Positions 40,612 through 50,286 of a stretch of 64,000 nucleotides of DNA are shown piece after piece. How positions within the stretch are numbered: position 1 is the stretch's first letter; every line of letters starts with the position of its first letter. Both the position numbers and the translations under genes were made by a program. Source of the DNA: Flavobacteriaceae bacterium PS02293 (GTDB taxonomy: Bacteria; Bacteroidota; Bacteroidia; Flavobacteriales; Weeksellaceae); assembly GCA_029960045.1 (NCBI GenBank), contig JASCOV010000001.1:186001-250000 (forward strand). The letters are read 5' to 3'. The notes beneath the pieces were generated by a model that was given only the letters and a program-made list of their open reading frames with translations, did no database searches and was not told where the DNA came from.

Positions 40612-42192
40612 ATGATACACAAAAAATTTAAGATATTAACATTAATAGGAGTTTTAGGATTATTCTCTACCACGTCTTGTGTGAAAGATTTGGAACAAGA
40701 GCCACGTATAGGATTAACATCTGCAAGTATTTTTAGTGATTTTAATAATTATCCAAATGCTTTGGCAAAGGTTTATGGTGGGTTTGCAAATGGCGGACAA
40801 GAAGCTAATGGAGGAAACTCTGATATTAATGGTATTGATGGTAACTTCTCTCAGTATACCAGAATGTTATTTACATTGCAGGAACTACCTACAGACGAAG
40901 CAGTAATTGCTTGGAACGATGGTAATCTTCATACTATGCATAAAATGACTTGGGATTCTTCAAACGAGTTTATTGCAGGTGCATATTACAGAATATACAC
41001 ACAAATTGCAACTTCCAACGAATTCTTGAGAAATGTAACAGATGAAAAATTAGCTTCTAATAATATAACAGGAGATAATTTGGCAGAAGCAAAATACATG
41101 CGGGCTGAAGCAAGGTTTTTACGTGCATTATCATATTATTATGCGTTAGATCTTTTTGGGAATGTTCCTTTTGCTGATGAGTCTTATTTGCCAGGATCTA
41201 CTAATCCTCCAAAAAGAATTGTTCGTGCAGAATTATTTAGTTTTGTAGAAGCAGAGTTGTTAGCAGTTTCTAATGAATTGAGAGCACCAAAAACAGGTCA
41301 GTATGGTCGTGCAGATCAAGCCGCTGCATGGGCACTTTTAGCAAAGTTGTATCTAAATTCAAAAATTTATAACGGAAGTGAGCATAATAATGATGTTATC
41401 ACTTACTGCAACAAAGTAATAGAAGCATCATATACTCTAAAGTCTAAATATGCAGATCTTTTCTTAGCAGATAACGACCAAAACAACCCGGAAGTAATTT
41501 TCCCAATTATATTCGATGGTAAAAGAGTTCAAACATCTGGTGGTACAACTTATTTGGTTCATGCGGCCGTCGGAGGAACAATGCCTGCTGAATCTATGTT
41601 TGGTATCAATGGTGGTTGGGGTGGTTTAAGAACTACTAAATCATTTGTTGGACTATTCACCAGTGCTAATGACCAAAGAGGTAATTTTTATAAAGAAGGT
41701 CAAAGCTTGGAAATTAATGATTTAGGAAATTTTAATGATGGGTATGCTTTCATTAAATATAAAAATCTAACAAGTGCAGGAGAATTTGGAAGTGACACAG
41801 CAAAGAATTTTTGTGACGCTGATATTCCTGTCTTTAGGCTTGCTGATGTGTATTTAATGTATGCAGAGGCAACTTTGCGAGGAGGTAACGGTAACTTGGT
41901 TACAGCGCTTAAGTATGTGAATGACATCAGAACTAGAGCTGGATATACTTCTACATTGTCTTCTATTAATTTAGATACTATTCTAGACGAAAGAGGAAGA
42001 GAATTAGGTTGGGAAATGACCAGAAGAACAGATTTAATCCGTTATGGTAAATTTACAACAGCTGCTTATCTATGGCCTTGGAAAGGCAATATCAAAGATG
42101 GAGCTGCAGTAGCAGAATACAGAAATCTTTATCCTATTCCTGCAAAAGATATTATTGCAAACCCAAATCTAGTCCAAAATACGGGCTATTAA
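40612..42192 (+). CDS. susD: SusD/RagB-type starch-binding outer-membrane lipoprotein
   Basis: 526 residues with a lipobox (GLFSTTSCVK, Cys about residue 23). The helical N-terminal SusD-like domain includes ALAKVYGGFANGGQEANGGN and YMRAEARFLRALSYYYALDL (about 163-182), the TPR-like core characteristic of the family. The C-terminal RagB/SusD domain has FRLADVYLMYAEATLRGGNG (about 406-425), ALKYVNDIRTRAGYTS and DERGRELGWEMTRRTDLIRY (about 460-479). It closes over the SusC barrel and captures glycans at the cell surface. The gene follows susC by 12 bases. Confidence 0.95.
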   Translation: MIHKKFKILTLIGVLGLFSTTSCVKDLEQEPRIGLTSASIFSDFNNYPNALAKVYGGFANGGQEANGGNSDINGIDGNFSQYTRMLFTLQELPTDEAVIAWNDGNLHTMHKMTWDSSNEFIAGAYYRIYTQIATSNEFLRNVTDEKLASNNITGDNLAEAKYMRAEARFLRALSYYYALDLFGNVPFADESYLPGSTNPPKRIVRAELFSFVEAELLAVSNELRAPKTGQYGRADQAAAWALLAKLYLNSKIYNGSEHNNDVITYCNKVIEASYTLKSKYADLFLADNDQNNPEVIFPIIFDGKRVQTSGGTTYLVHAAVGGTMPAESMFGINGGWGGLRTTKSFVGLFTSANDQRGNFYKEGQSLEINDLGNFNDGYAFIKYKNLTSAGEFGSDTAKNFCDADIPVFRLADVYLMYAEATLRGGNGNLVTALKYVNDIRTRAGYTSTLSSINLDTILDERGRELGWEMTRRTDLIRYGKFTTAAYLWPWKGNIKDGAAVAEYRNLYPIPAKDIIANPNLVQNTGY

Positions 42193-42211
42193 GAAATAAC
42201 TTGATTTTAAG

Positions 42212-43333
42212 ATGAAAACAAATATTTTAAGTAAAATACTCCTAGGTTTTTTGACTATTATTAGTCTTACAGCCTGCGCCGATAGAGAATTAGTTACAGT
42301 GGAGAATTCAACTGCACCCATAGTAGTAGATTTATCTTCAAGTAATCTATTTCTTGATCAGAATTTTCCAGATAATCCAGCATTAACTATTTCTTGGTCT
42401 AATGCAAGTTATTCTGTTCCAGTATCTACAAATTACAAAGTAGAGGTTTCTGCAGATGAAGCGTTTACTGCGCCACAACTTGTGAGCAATGTTACAGAAT
42501 CAAACAGAACAGTAACCTACACTGCAAGTCAAATCAATACTGTTGCTCAGGCAATCGGTTTGAAAGAGAATATTTCCGGGAAAATGTATGTAAGGATAAC
42601 TTCCTATTTGGGTGCTGATGATTTGCAATCTAAATCAAATGTTACATCCTTAATGGTAACACCATACAAATTGGTTTATCCTGATTTCTATCTTGTTGGT
42701 GCTGCTTCATATGTGGGATGGACAGCAGCCTCCGCTCAGATTCTGCATAAAGATGATAAGTTTTCATACATCTATACGTATTTAGAAAAAGATCAGAATT
42801 TTAGATTTTTAGGTCAGAAAGATTGGAGCCCTATAAATTATAGTCTTGATGACAGTGGAACTGATTTGGCAAATAGATATTTCAAACAAGCAACACCGAA
42901 CATTTCTTTAGCAGATCATGAGAATATGAAATTTACAGGAGAAACAGGGATTTACAAAATAACAATCAATGCTGATAAAAATACTAAATCTTTGGATGCG
43001 GTAATTTCTAAAATCCCTGTATTTGATATTCCTCAAGTTTACTTGGTTGGTAATGTTGCAGGTGTTAACTGGGTTGCGGAAAATGCAGCAACTATGACAA
43101 AAACCGGAGCAGGTGTATTTGAATTTACAACAACACTACCGGCAGACGCAGAGTTCAAATTCTTAGGTCAGAAATCTTTTGGAGATTTAGACTGGGGTAA
43201 CATTACAGCAGATGGCAATACTGGGTTTTTAGGTCCAAAAGATGATAATGGAAATATCAAATTTACTGGAGACGGAGGCTCTTATAAAATTACAGTTAAC
43301 ATAAAAGCAGGTACTTATACTATCGCTAAATAA
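42212..43333 (+). CDS. susE: SusE-type starch-binding outer-membrane lipoprotein
   Basis: 373 residues with a lipobox (FLTIISLTACAD, Cys about residue 22). An N-terminal SusE/fibronectin-like domain (about 35-145: ALTISWSNASYSVPVSTNYK) is followed by two homologous starch-binding repeats (about 150-265 and 270-373). Both begin YLVGAASYVGW or YLVGNVAGVNW, and both have FRFLGQKDW or FKFLGQKSF, then MKFTGETGIYKITIN or IKFTGDGGSYKITVN. This tandem carbohydrate-binding design is as in SusE. It lies 20 bases after susD. It should retain starch at the cell surface; direct binding is not shown by sequence. Confidence 0.88.
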   Translation: MKTNILSKILLGFLTIISLTACADRELVTVENSTAPIVVDLSSSNLFLDQNFPDNPALTISWSNASYSVPVSTNYKVEVSADEAFTAPQLVSNVTESNRTVTYTASQINTVAQAIGLKENISGKMYVRITSYLGADDLQSKSNVTSLMVTPYKLVYPDFYLVGAASYVGWTAASAQILHKDDKFSYIYTYLEKDQNFRFLGQKDWSPINYSLDDSGTDLANRYFKQATPNISLADHENMKFTGETGIYKITINADKNTKSLDAVISKIPVFDIPQVYLVGNVAGVNWVAENAATMTKTGAGVFEFTTTLPADAEFKFLGQKSFGDLDWGNITADGNTGFLGPKDDNGNIKFTGDGGSYKITVNIKAGTYTIAK

Positions 43334-43345
43334 ATATCTAAAAGA

Positions 43346-44746
43346 ATGAAAAATATTATAAAATTATTATTTGCATCTTTATTTGTAGCTTTTGCTGTTA
43401 TGGCTTGTACAGATGATGCAGATAGAGAGTGGACTACGCCAGAGGCTAGTTTCAAATTATATGATACGACTCTAGGAAGCAATGTATTATATGAATCGAT
43501 GAAAAATAATCCTTTTGCTTTGACATGGGATAAAACAGGTTCTTCAAATTATACTGTTGTATTTTCTACAACTGCAGATTTTGCAGCGAAAGTAACTTTA
43601 GGAACAGCTACAACTAATACTTTTAATACTACAATTGGAGATATCAACAGTAAATTTCTTCAAGCTGGATTATCTCCTTATTCTCCTTCTTCGGTTTATG
43701 TAAGAGTAGAGTCGGGGTCAGAAGTTTCTAATAGTATTAGTTTTTCTGTAACACCTTACCCTATTGCTGGTCCAATTATTACTGCACCAACTGCTGGTAA
43801 TGAGTTTATTTTGGATATCAATAATCAAAATGCTCTTGCTTCCACTATCAAATGGAATGATTACACTTCTTATGGAGTTAGCGTAAGTTACAAAGTGGAG
43901 ATTGCTGCAAAAGGTGGAGCTGTGTTTCAGGAACTTGGAACTGTCAAAGATTTGAAAACTTTAGAACTTACAAACAAAACACTGAACGATGCAGTTCTTA
44001 AAACTGGTGCTCAGCCAAACGTTTCTGGACAATTTGATGTTAGGGTAACGGCTACTACAGAGTCTACAGGAGGAACAATCAATCTTTCTTCTAATGTAGT
44101 TACTATCAAAGTAACACCATTTACAAACAATGTAACATTGTACCTAATTGGTGATGCTACAGCAGGAGAATGGAACAATAGTGCAACAAACGATAATATG
44201 TATCCGCTTTTGGGAAGTCATGCAGTAAGTACATCTTACACTTATACAGGATATTTTAAAGTTGGTGGCTTCAAGATCATCAAAGATAAAGGTAGTTGGA
44301 CTGCTCAGTATGGAGCAGGTTCTACAGCAGGAACTCTAAGTACAGATGGTAATACTTCAGGTAATATCAATGTTACTACTGCAGGATATTATAAACTTAC
44401 GATTGATGTTTCTGCACTTACTTATACATTAGTTGCAGTTCCAAATCCTACAGTTTCTTACCCTACAGTTGGAATTATTGGAGATTCTACTGCTAATGGT
44501 TGGGGTTCAAGCACTGCATTGACTCAATCTACATTTGATTCCCATGTTTGGTACCTTACAAATGTTACTCTTACAACAGGAGAATTGAAATTCCGAGCAA
44601 ACAATGCCTGGGATGTAAGCTGGGGAAGTGCCGATGAAAATTTTGGTACTGGCAACTTAGGAGGTGCAAATATTCCTGTGAAAGCAGGCACTTATAATAT
44701 TTATTTTAATGACAACTCAGGAGCTTATGTTCTCATTAAACAATAA
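43346..44746 (+). CDS. Second SusE/SusF-like starch-binding lipoprotein
   Basis: 466 residues with a lipobox (LFVAFAVMACTD, Cys about residue 21). Two fibronectin-like SusE domains (about 30-140 with FALTWDKTGSSNYTVVFST; about 145-255 with STIKWNDYTSYGVSVSYKVE) precede two starch-binding repeats (about 258-355: TLYLIGDATAGEWNNSATND; about 370-466: TVGIIGDSTANGWGSSTALT). The repeats are shorter than those of SusE and lack its conserved FLGQK block, so it is a SusF analogue rather than a recent duplicate. Its position after susE by 12 bases and before a terminator makes it the last gene of the susCDEF unit. Confidence 0.85.
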   Translation: MKNIIKLLFASLFVAFAVMACTDDADREWTTPEASFKLYDTTLGSNVLYESMKNNPFALTWDKTGSSNYTVVFSTTADFAAKVTLGTATTNTFNTTIGDINSKFLQAGLSPYSPSSVYVRVESGSEVSNSISFSVTPYPIAGPIITAPTAGNEFILDINNQNALASTIKWNDYTSYGVSVSYKVEIAAKGGAVFQELGTVKDLKTLELTNKTLNDAVLKTGAQPNVSGQFDVRVTATTESTGGTINLSSNVVTIKVTPFTNNVTLYLIGDATAGEWNNSATNDNMYPLLGSHAVSTSYTYTGYFKVGGFKIIKDKGSWTAQYGAGSTAGTLSTDGNTSGNINVTTAGYYKLTIDVSALTYTLVAVPNPTVSYPTVGIIGDSTANGWGSSTALTQSTFDSHVWYLTNVTLTTGELKFRANNAWDVSWGSADENFGTGNLGGANIPVKAGTYNIYFNDNSGAYVLIKQ

Positions 44747-44765
44747 TTATATTTTATAAATACCT

Positions 44766-44797
44766 AAATAACCGATTGTAAAATCGGTTATTTTTTT
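44766..44797 (+). terminator. Terminator after susCDEF
   Basis: Perfect arms AAATAACCGAT (44766-44776) and ATCGGTTATTT (44783-44793), 6-base loop, T-run of seven. It separates the binding/import genes from the GH97 gene and may allow partial readthrough. Confidence 0.85.
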
Positions 44798-44854
44798 ATT
44801 GCATAATAGCAACACTTTTTTTATATTGTAGAACATATATAAACCTTAGAAAAA

Positions 44855-47011
44855 ATGAAAAAAATCACCATTGGAGCAGCTTTGCTCTCTATGATGTTTA
44901 CAGGAATCAATGCTCAAAGTTTGAAGTCTCCGGACGGCAAATTTGAAGCAAATTTTCAACTGAAGAACGGCGTTCCATTTTATAATTTAAAGTACAATGG
45001 AAATGTTGTTGTAGAAGATTCCAAATTAGGATTGAGACTTTTTAAAGACTCTTCCATCAAATTCGCTTCCGAGATTGCAAAACCGGAAGATGCAAGTTTT
45101 GACCTCAATAACGGCTTCACAAAAACTGCTGAAAAAAGAGATTCCAAAAACGAAACCTGGCAGCCAATTCTCGGTGAGAAAAAGAATTATATCAATGATT
45201 ACAATGAGCTTGCTGTAACACTTAACCAAACTTCTTCTGACAGAAGCATTGTCATCAAATTCAGATTGTTCAACGACGGATTAGGATTCAGATACGAGTT
45301 TCCTCAACAGAAAAATCTCAATTATTTCGTCATCCGCGAAGAAGATTCAGAAATCGATTTCCCGACAGATATGAAGGCTTGGTGGATCGTTGCAGATTAC
45401 GATTCCCAGGAATATCAATACCAAACCACAAAAATTTCCGAAATCCCAACCCAATGGCCAAAAGCTTTTGACTCAAACGCATCTCAGACTTTAATCAAAA
45501 ATGCAGTTCAGTCTCCTTTGATGTTAAAAAAAGAAGGGAAAGAACCACTTTATGTGAACGTTGGTGAAGCAGCAGTTCTGGATTATCCGGCTTCTCATTT
45601 GGAGGTTGACGCTCAGAATTTCAAATTCAAAACACACTTGACAGCCGATAGACAAGGGGCAAAAGGTTATATCCAAACACCGTCAACTACGCCTTGGAGA
45701 ACCATCATCGTTTCACCAAAAGCGGAAGTGGTAATGGATTCCAAAATGATGTTCAACCTAAACGAACCTACAAAATACAAGGACACATCTTACATCAAAC
45801 CGACCAAATATATGGGTGTTTGGTGGGAAATGATTATCGGAAAATCCCAGTGGGCATATTCTACTGCAGAAAATGTTCACATCGGAAAAACCGATTTCTC
45901 AAAATTGACACCCAACGGAAAACACGCAGCCAACAACACAAAAGTTAAGGAATATATCGATTTTGCTTCTGCAAACGGTTTCCAAGGCTTGTTGATTGAG
46001 GGCTGGAACACAGGCTGGGAAGATTGGTTCGGACATTCCAAAGAATTCGTTTTCGATTTCATCACGCCTTATCCGGATTTCGATTTGAAGATGTTGAACG
46101 ACTACGCACATTCCAAAAACGTAGATTTGATTATGCACCACGAGACTTCCGGTTCCGCTTCAAACTACGAAAGATGGTCTGACAAAGCATTCGAAACGAT
46201 GAACAAATACGGTTACAAATCCGTGAAAACAGGTTACGTGGGCGACATCATCCCAAGAGGCGAGCACCATTATTCGCAATGGACGATTAACCATTATTAC
46301 AGAATCGTAGAAAAAGCGAACGACTACAAAATTATGGTCAACTCACACGAATCCGTTCGTCCAGGTGGAGAAAGCCGTACTTACCCGAATTATATTTCAG
46401 CAGAAGCCGCGCGTGGAACAGAGTATGAAGCATTCGGCGGAAACAAGCCGGACCATCAAACAATTCTTCCATTTACAAGATGGATGGGCGGTTCTATGGA
46501 CTACACACCAGGGATTTTCCAAACCAAATTGGACTACTATTTCCCAGGCGACAAACGTTTCGTTCAGACGACTTTGGCTAAACAATTGGCGCTTTATGTC
46601 GTGATGTATATGCCTCTTCAAATGGCAGCAGATTTGCCAGAAAACTACGCAAAACATATGGACGCATTCCAGTTCATCAAGGATGTTGCGGCAGATTGGG
46701 ACGACACCAAAATCCTTTCCGCGGAACCTGGCGACTACATCCACACGGCGCGTAAAGCAAAAGGAACCGAAAACTGGTTCGTAGGCGGCGTTACCGACGA
46801 AAATCCAAGAGATTACACCGTAGATTTCTCCTTCCTCGACAAAGGCAAAAAATACGAAGCGACAGTTTACGAAGACGGTAAAGATGCCGATTACATCAAC
46901 AATCCGCAGAGTTACAAAATCTACAAAAAGACAGTGGACAGCAAAACCAAACTTCCAATCCATTTGGTAAGAAGCGGTGGTTACGCCATTTCCTTAAAAC
47001 CGATAAAATAA
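44855..47011 (+). CDS. susB: GH97 alpha-glucosidase (SusB type, inverting)
   Basis: 718 residues with a signal peptide (GAALLSMMFTGINAQ). N-terminal beta-supersandwich (about 20-270), catalytic (beta/alpha)8 barrel (about 275-560) and C-terminal beta domain with DKGKKYEATVYEDGKDADYI. The catalytic residues of the inverting branch are all present: Glu430 (HHETSG), Glu499 (NSHESVRPGGE) and Glu523 (ARGTEYEAFGG). These sit exactly nine positions before Glu439, Glu508 and Glu532 reported for Bacteroides SusB, so the whole catalytic part aligns without gaps. It should release glucose from maltooligosaccharides in the periplasm. It follows a terminator, so its expression may be partly independent of susCDEF. 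Confidence 0.95.
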   Translation: MKKITIGAALLSMMFTGINAQSLKSPDGKFEANFQLKNGVPFYNLKYNGNVVVEDSKLGLRLFKDSSIKFASEIAKPEDASFDLNNGFTKTAEKRDSKNETWQPILGEKKNYINDYNELAVTLNQTSSDRSIVIKFRLFNDGLGFRYEFPQQKNLNYFVIREEDSEIDFPTDMKAWWIVADYDSQEYQYQTTKISEIPTQWPKAFDSNASQTLIKNAVQSPLMLKKEGKEPLYVNVGEAAVLDYPASHLEVDAQNFKFKTHLTADRQGAKGYIQTPSTTPWRTIIVSPKAEVVMDSKMMFNLNEPTKYKDTSYIKPTKYMGVWWEMIIGKSQWAYSTAENVHIGKTDFSKLTPNGKHAANNTKVKEYIDFASANGFQGLLIEGWNTGWEDWFGHSKEFVFDFITPYPDFDLKMLNDYAHSKNVDLIMHHETSGSASNYERWSDKAFETMNKYGYKSVKTGYVGDIIPRGEHHYSQWTINHYYRIVEKANDYKIMVNSHESVRPGGESRTYPNYISAEAARGTEYEAFGGNKPDHQTILPFTRWMGGSMDYTPGIFQTKLDYYFPGDKRFVQTTLAKQLALYVVMYMPLQMAADLPENYAKHMDAFQFIKDVAADWDDTKILSAEPGDYIHTARKAKGTENWFVGGVTDENPRDYTVDFSFLDKGKKYEATVYEDGKDADYINNPQSYKIYKKTVDSKTKLPIHLVRSGGYAISLKPIK

Positions 47012-47020
47012 TAAAAAATT

Positions 47021-47044
47021 CCCCTTCCCTGAAGGGGAGGTTTT
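47021..47044 (+). terminator. Hairpin just after susB, possible terminator
   Basis: CCCCTTC (47021-47027) and GAAGGGG (47031-47037) with a 3-base loop, followed by AGGTTTT. It is part of a repeat-rich spacer, so it may be a repeat unit rather than a dedicated terminator. Confidence 0.45.
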
Positions 47045-47080
47045 CGAACTTGTTCGGAAATCGGGGGTAGTTTTTTCAGA

Positions 47081-47165
47081 AGCTATTTCCCGCTTTCCGC
47101 TATTACTCCTCGCGCCAAAGCTTTTCCCAAGACGTGCTGTGGGGTAACCGCTACAATCGGGGCTA
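47081..47165 (+). repeat. Dispersed intergenic repeat, family A, divergent copy
   Basis: The left end AGCTATTTCCCGCTTTCCGCTAT and right end ACCGCTACAATCGGGGCTA match the conserved termini of copies at 20795 and 59485; the centre is unrelated and more G+C-rich. Confidence 0.7.
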
Positions 47166-47183
47166 TGGGTTTCTACTCCAATC

Positions 47184-47222
47184 AAAACTTTGTCAAGGTT
47201 TAACGCTTTGACAAAGTTTTTC
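47184..47222 (+). terminator. Strong terminator upstream of the SBF-like transporter
   Basis: Perfect 13-base arms AAAACTTTGTCAA (47184-47196) and TTGACAAAGTTTT (47208-47220), 11-base loop, T-tail. It ends transcription from susB and its repeats. Confidence 0.8.
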
Positions 47223-47249
47223 TTAATTTTTTTTTCAAAATCCTCTGAT

Positions 47250-48245
47250 ATGAATTGGATTTCCAAACTTTTCAACAAACAAAATATCTTTCTTTTCCTA
47301 CTGATAGGAATGGTCATTTTGGCGAAAGTCATTCCCTTCCACGAATCTTACAACCAGTATTTCAATCTGGCCGGATTTATAGATTGGGGAATTGCAGGGA
47401 TTTTTCTATTGTATGGGCTGAAACTCAATCTCAAAGAAGTCGTAAAAGATGTGTCCAACTGGAAACTTCATTTGCTGATTCAATCAGGAACTTTCATTAT
47501 TTTTCCATTATTGGCATTGATGTTTTATCCGTTTTTAAAAGACACATCATATTACAGCATCTGGCTGTCAGTTTTCTTTTTGGCAAGTTTGCCTTCCACG
47601 GTTTCATCATCGGTCGTAATGGTTTCAATTGCAAAAGGAAACGTCACTTCAGCGATTTTTAATGCGTCAATTTCAGGAATCATCGGCATTGTAATGACGC
47701 CGCTTTTGATGAGTTTTTTCCTGACATCCAATGGAGAAGGCGGAAATCAATCCGAAATCATCCAGCAATTATTACTCAAAGTTTTATTGCCAATTATCTT
47801 GGGGGTTTTGCTCAATCCAATCTTCAAAAAATGGATAACCAAATATGCGAATGTCATTTCAGAGTTTGACAGACTAATTATTTTACTAATTGTTTACGAA
47901 AGTTTTTCGACGGCATTTATAGAAAATATCTTCGTTTCTGTGCCTTCATTTGTGTTCGTCGCTTTGGCTTTGAGCGTTGTCTTTTTGTTTTTCGCAACCT
48001 ATTATATTTTGAAATTCATCGCCGAAAAACTGAACTTCAAACCAAAAGATGTCATCACAACAACATTTTGTGGTTCAAAGAAATCCTTGGTTCACGGAAG
48101 TCTATTTCTCTTGGTTTTAGGAATTCCCGACGAGCAGAAAGTTTTGTTTTTGCTGCCCGTAATGATTTACCACAGTTTCCAATTATTCTACGTAAGTTGG
48201 CTAGCCAATAAGATTGCAAAAAGAGCAGAAATTATTGAGATTTAA
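47250..48245 (+). CDS. Bile acid:sodium symporter-like (SBF-like) transporter
   Basis: 331 residues from the ATG at 47250; an upstream start at 47190 would lie in the terminator. Ten hydrophobic segments, for example IFLFLLIGMVILAKVIPF, WGIAGIFLLYGLKLN, LPSTVSSSVVMVSIAKGNVT (a family signature, about 128-147) and TTFCGSKKSLVHGSLFLLVL (about 279-298), the second half-repeat signature. The SBF-like/YfeH group has an unproven substrate and should not be read as a bile acid carrier. It is sandwiched between the GH97 and GH13 genes but framed by repeats and a strong terminator, so a role in starch use is uncertain. Confidence 0.85.
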   Translation: MNWISKLFNKQNIFLFLLIGMVILAKVIPFHESYNQYFNLAGFIDWGIAGIFLLYGLKLNLKEVVKDVSNWKLHLLIQSGTFIIFPLLALMFYPFLKDTSYYSIWLSVFFLASLPSTVSSSVVMVSIAKGNVTSAIFNASISGIIGIVMTPLLMSFFLTSNGEGGNQSEIIQQLLLKVLLPIILGVLLNPIFKKWITKYANVISEFDRLIILLIVYESFSTAFIENIFVSVPSFVFVALALSVVFLFFATYYILKFIAEKLNFKPKDVITTTFCGSKKSLVHGSLFLLVLGIPDEQKVLFLLPVMIYHSFQLFYVSWLANKIAKRAEIIEI

Positions 48246-48300
48246 ATTAATATTTTAAAATAATTATTCACTTTTAATAATTTAGAATGAACAATAATCT

Positions 48301-48383
48301 TTGATAAGTTTTACGCCTTTGTGAACCTTAAAACAGTCAGATAAATGAAAAAACCTTAGTGCACTTTGTGTTCAAAATTCAAT
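48301..48383 (+). repeat. Intergenic repeat family B, copy 1 (before GH13 gene)
   Basis: Contains CGCCTTTGTGAACCTTAAAA and GTGCACTTTGTGTTCAAAAT, closely matched at 57873-57957 and 59671-59750. It lies 49 bases upstream of the GH13 ATG. Confidence 0.8.
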
Positions 48384-48431
48384 GAAACAAAATTTTGCTT
48401 AAATTTAATACAGACCTTAAAAAAATATTTT

Positions 48432-50279
48432 ATGAAAAAAATAATCACATTTTCTTCAATCATACTTTCCTCCATTTTCTATTCTCAGGTTCAGAAAGTA
48501 GAACCTGCATTCTGGTGGAGCGGAATGAAAAATCCGGAACTTCAACTCTTGGTTTACGGAAAAGACATCAACAATCTTCAACCCGAATTCTCCAACGGAA
48601 TCAAAATCAAAGAAGTCAAAAAAGTTGAAAACCCAAACTACCTTTTCGTAACCATCGACACCAATGGAATTCAGCCCGGAAAAACAAAACTGAATTTCAA
48701 AAACGGAAACAAAACCGTCAAAACCATCGATTACGAATTCAAACAAAGACAACAGAATTCTGCCAACAGAGATTCTTACACTTCATCAGACGTGATGTAT
48801 CTGGTAATGCCGGACCGTTTCGCCAACGGAAATCCGAAAAATGACAACACACCGGACACAGCCGAGAAATCCGACAGAACAAAAACAGGCGGTCGTCACG
48901 GCGGCGATATTGCCGGAATCGTAAAAAACCTAGATTATCTAAGTGAATTGGGCGTTACCACACTTTGGAACACGCCATTGTTGGAAGATAACGAACCAAG
49001 TTATTCCTACCACGGCTACGCACAAAGCGATTATTACAAAATCGATCCGCGCTACGGAACCAATGACGATTACAAGAATTTGGCTGACGAACTTCACAAA
49101 CGAAAAATGAAACTAGTGATGGATTATGTTACCAATCATTGGGGTTCAAAAAGTTGGATTATTCAGGATTTGCCTGCAAAAGACTGGATTCATTATTGGG
49201 AAGAAGGCAAAAATGGTTTCCAGAGAAGCAATTACAGAATGACCACACAGTTCGATACCAACGCTGCGAAAGTAGACGAAGCCGCTTGTATGGATGGCTG
49301 GTTTGATACCACAATGCCGGATATGAATCAAGGTAATCCAATGGTTGTCAATTATATGGCGCAGAACGCGATTTGGTGGATTGAATACGCTGGACTGGAC
49401 GGACTTCGTGTGGACACTTATTCTTACAACGACAAAAAAGGAATTGCAGAATGGACAAAACGCATCACAGACGAATACCCGAAATTCAACATCGTTGGCG
49501 AAGTTTGGATGCAGGACCAGGCGCAGATGGCGTATTGGCAGAAGGATTCCAAAATCGCAGCGATAGAAGGTTATAATTCTCATTTGCCGTCGGTAATGGA
49601 TTTTACATTGTTTGATGCAGTTGGTCAGGCTTTCAAAGAAGAGCCAGGCTGGGATGCAGGAATGCAAAGAGTTTATGGGAATTTCACCAATGATTTCCTT
49701 TATCCGGACATCAATAATATCCTGGTATTTGCAGAAAATCACGATACGAACAGATTGAATCAAACCTATCCAAATGTTGCAGATTACAAATTGGCGATGA
49801 GTTTAATACTGACCGTTCGTGGCATTCCACAATTGTACTACGGCTCCGAAATCGGAATGGCGGGCGACAAAGGAAAAGGCGGCGACGGCGAGATTCGTCA
49901 GGATTTCCCTGGAGGTTGGGCTGGCGACAAAAACAACGCTTTCACAAAATCAGGAAGAACAGCTTCTCAAAACGACTATTTCGATTACACCAAAAAAATC
50001 CTGAACTGGAGAAAAGGAAACGAAGCGATTCACAAGGGAAAAACCCTGCATTACATTCCGAACAACAACGTTTATGTTTACTTCCGTTACACTGATAACA
50101 AAAGAGTAATGGTGGTCATCAATAATAACAAGGAAACTCAAAACTTAGATTTGAAGCGTTTTTCAGAAGGTCTTAATAATTTGACAAAAGGAAAAGACAT
50201 TCTTTCTGATAAAGATTTCGATTTGAAAACAAATTTGTCTGTCGCTGGAAAATCTTCATTAATTTTAGAACTTAAATAA
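48432..50279 (+). CDS. susA: GH13 alpha-amylase / neopullulanase-type maltodextrinase
   Basis: 615 residues from the ATG at 48432, which opens the signal peptide IITFSSIILSSIFYSQ; the frame is open from within repeat B. An N-terminal beta-sandwich (about 20-115) typical of cyclomaltodextrinases precedes the GH13 barrel (about 118-520) and a C-terminal beta domain. Conserved regions: DYVTNHWG (region I), nucleophile Asp328 in GLRVDTYSYND, acid Glu357 in VGEVWMQD, and transition-state Asp438 in FAENHDTNRL. It should cleave starch, pullulan or maltodextrins in the periplasm, like SusA. It heads an operon with an NTF2-like protein, an MFS sugar transporter and a small membrane protein. The symbol is by analogy of domain layout and neighbourhood. 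Confidence 0.9.
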   Translation: MKKIITFSSIILSSIFYSQVQKVEPAFWWSGMKNPELQLLVYGKDINNLQPEFSNGIKIKEVKKVENPNYLFVTIDTNGIQPGKTKLNFKNGNKTVKTIDYEFKQRQQNSANRDSYTSSDVMYLVMPDRFANGNPKNDNTPDTAEKSDRTKTGGRHGGDIAGIVKNLDYLSELGVTTLWNTPLLEDNEPSYSYHGYAQSDYYKIDPRYGTNDDYKNLADELHKRKMKLVMDYVTNHWGSKSWIIQDLPAKDWIHYWEEGKNGFQRSNYRMTTQFDTNAAKVDEAACMDGWFDTTMPDMNQGNPMVVNYMAQNAIWWIEYAGLDGLRVDTYSYNDKKGIAEWTKRITDEYPKFNIVGEVWMQDQAQMAYWQKDSKIAAIEGYNSHLPSVMDFTLFDAVGQAFKEEPGWDAGMQRVYGNFTNDFLYPDINNILVFAENHDTNRLNQTYPNVADYKLAMSLILTVRGIPQLYYGSEIGMAGDKGKGGDGEIRQDFPGGWAGDKNNAFTKSGRTASQNDYFDYTKKILNWRKGNEAIHKGKTLHYIPNNNVYVYFRYTDNKRVMVVINNNKETQNLDLKRFSEGLNNLTKGKDILSDKDFDLKTNLSVAGKSSLILELK

Positions 50280-50286
50280 AATTAAA

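Noticed and set aside
46397..46963. 188-codon open frame antisense to the GH97 gene
   Set aside because: Overlaps the conserved catalytic Glu523 region on the opposite strand; no independent support.
48366..48431. Longer start for the GH13 enzyme
   Set aside because: The added codons are repeat family B and displace the signal peptide.
49146..49763. 205-codon open frame antisense to the GH13 gene
   Set aside because: Fully inside a gene with intact catalytic motifs; Cys/His/Arg-rich shadow composition.
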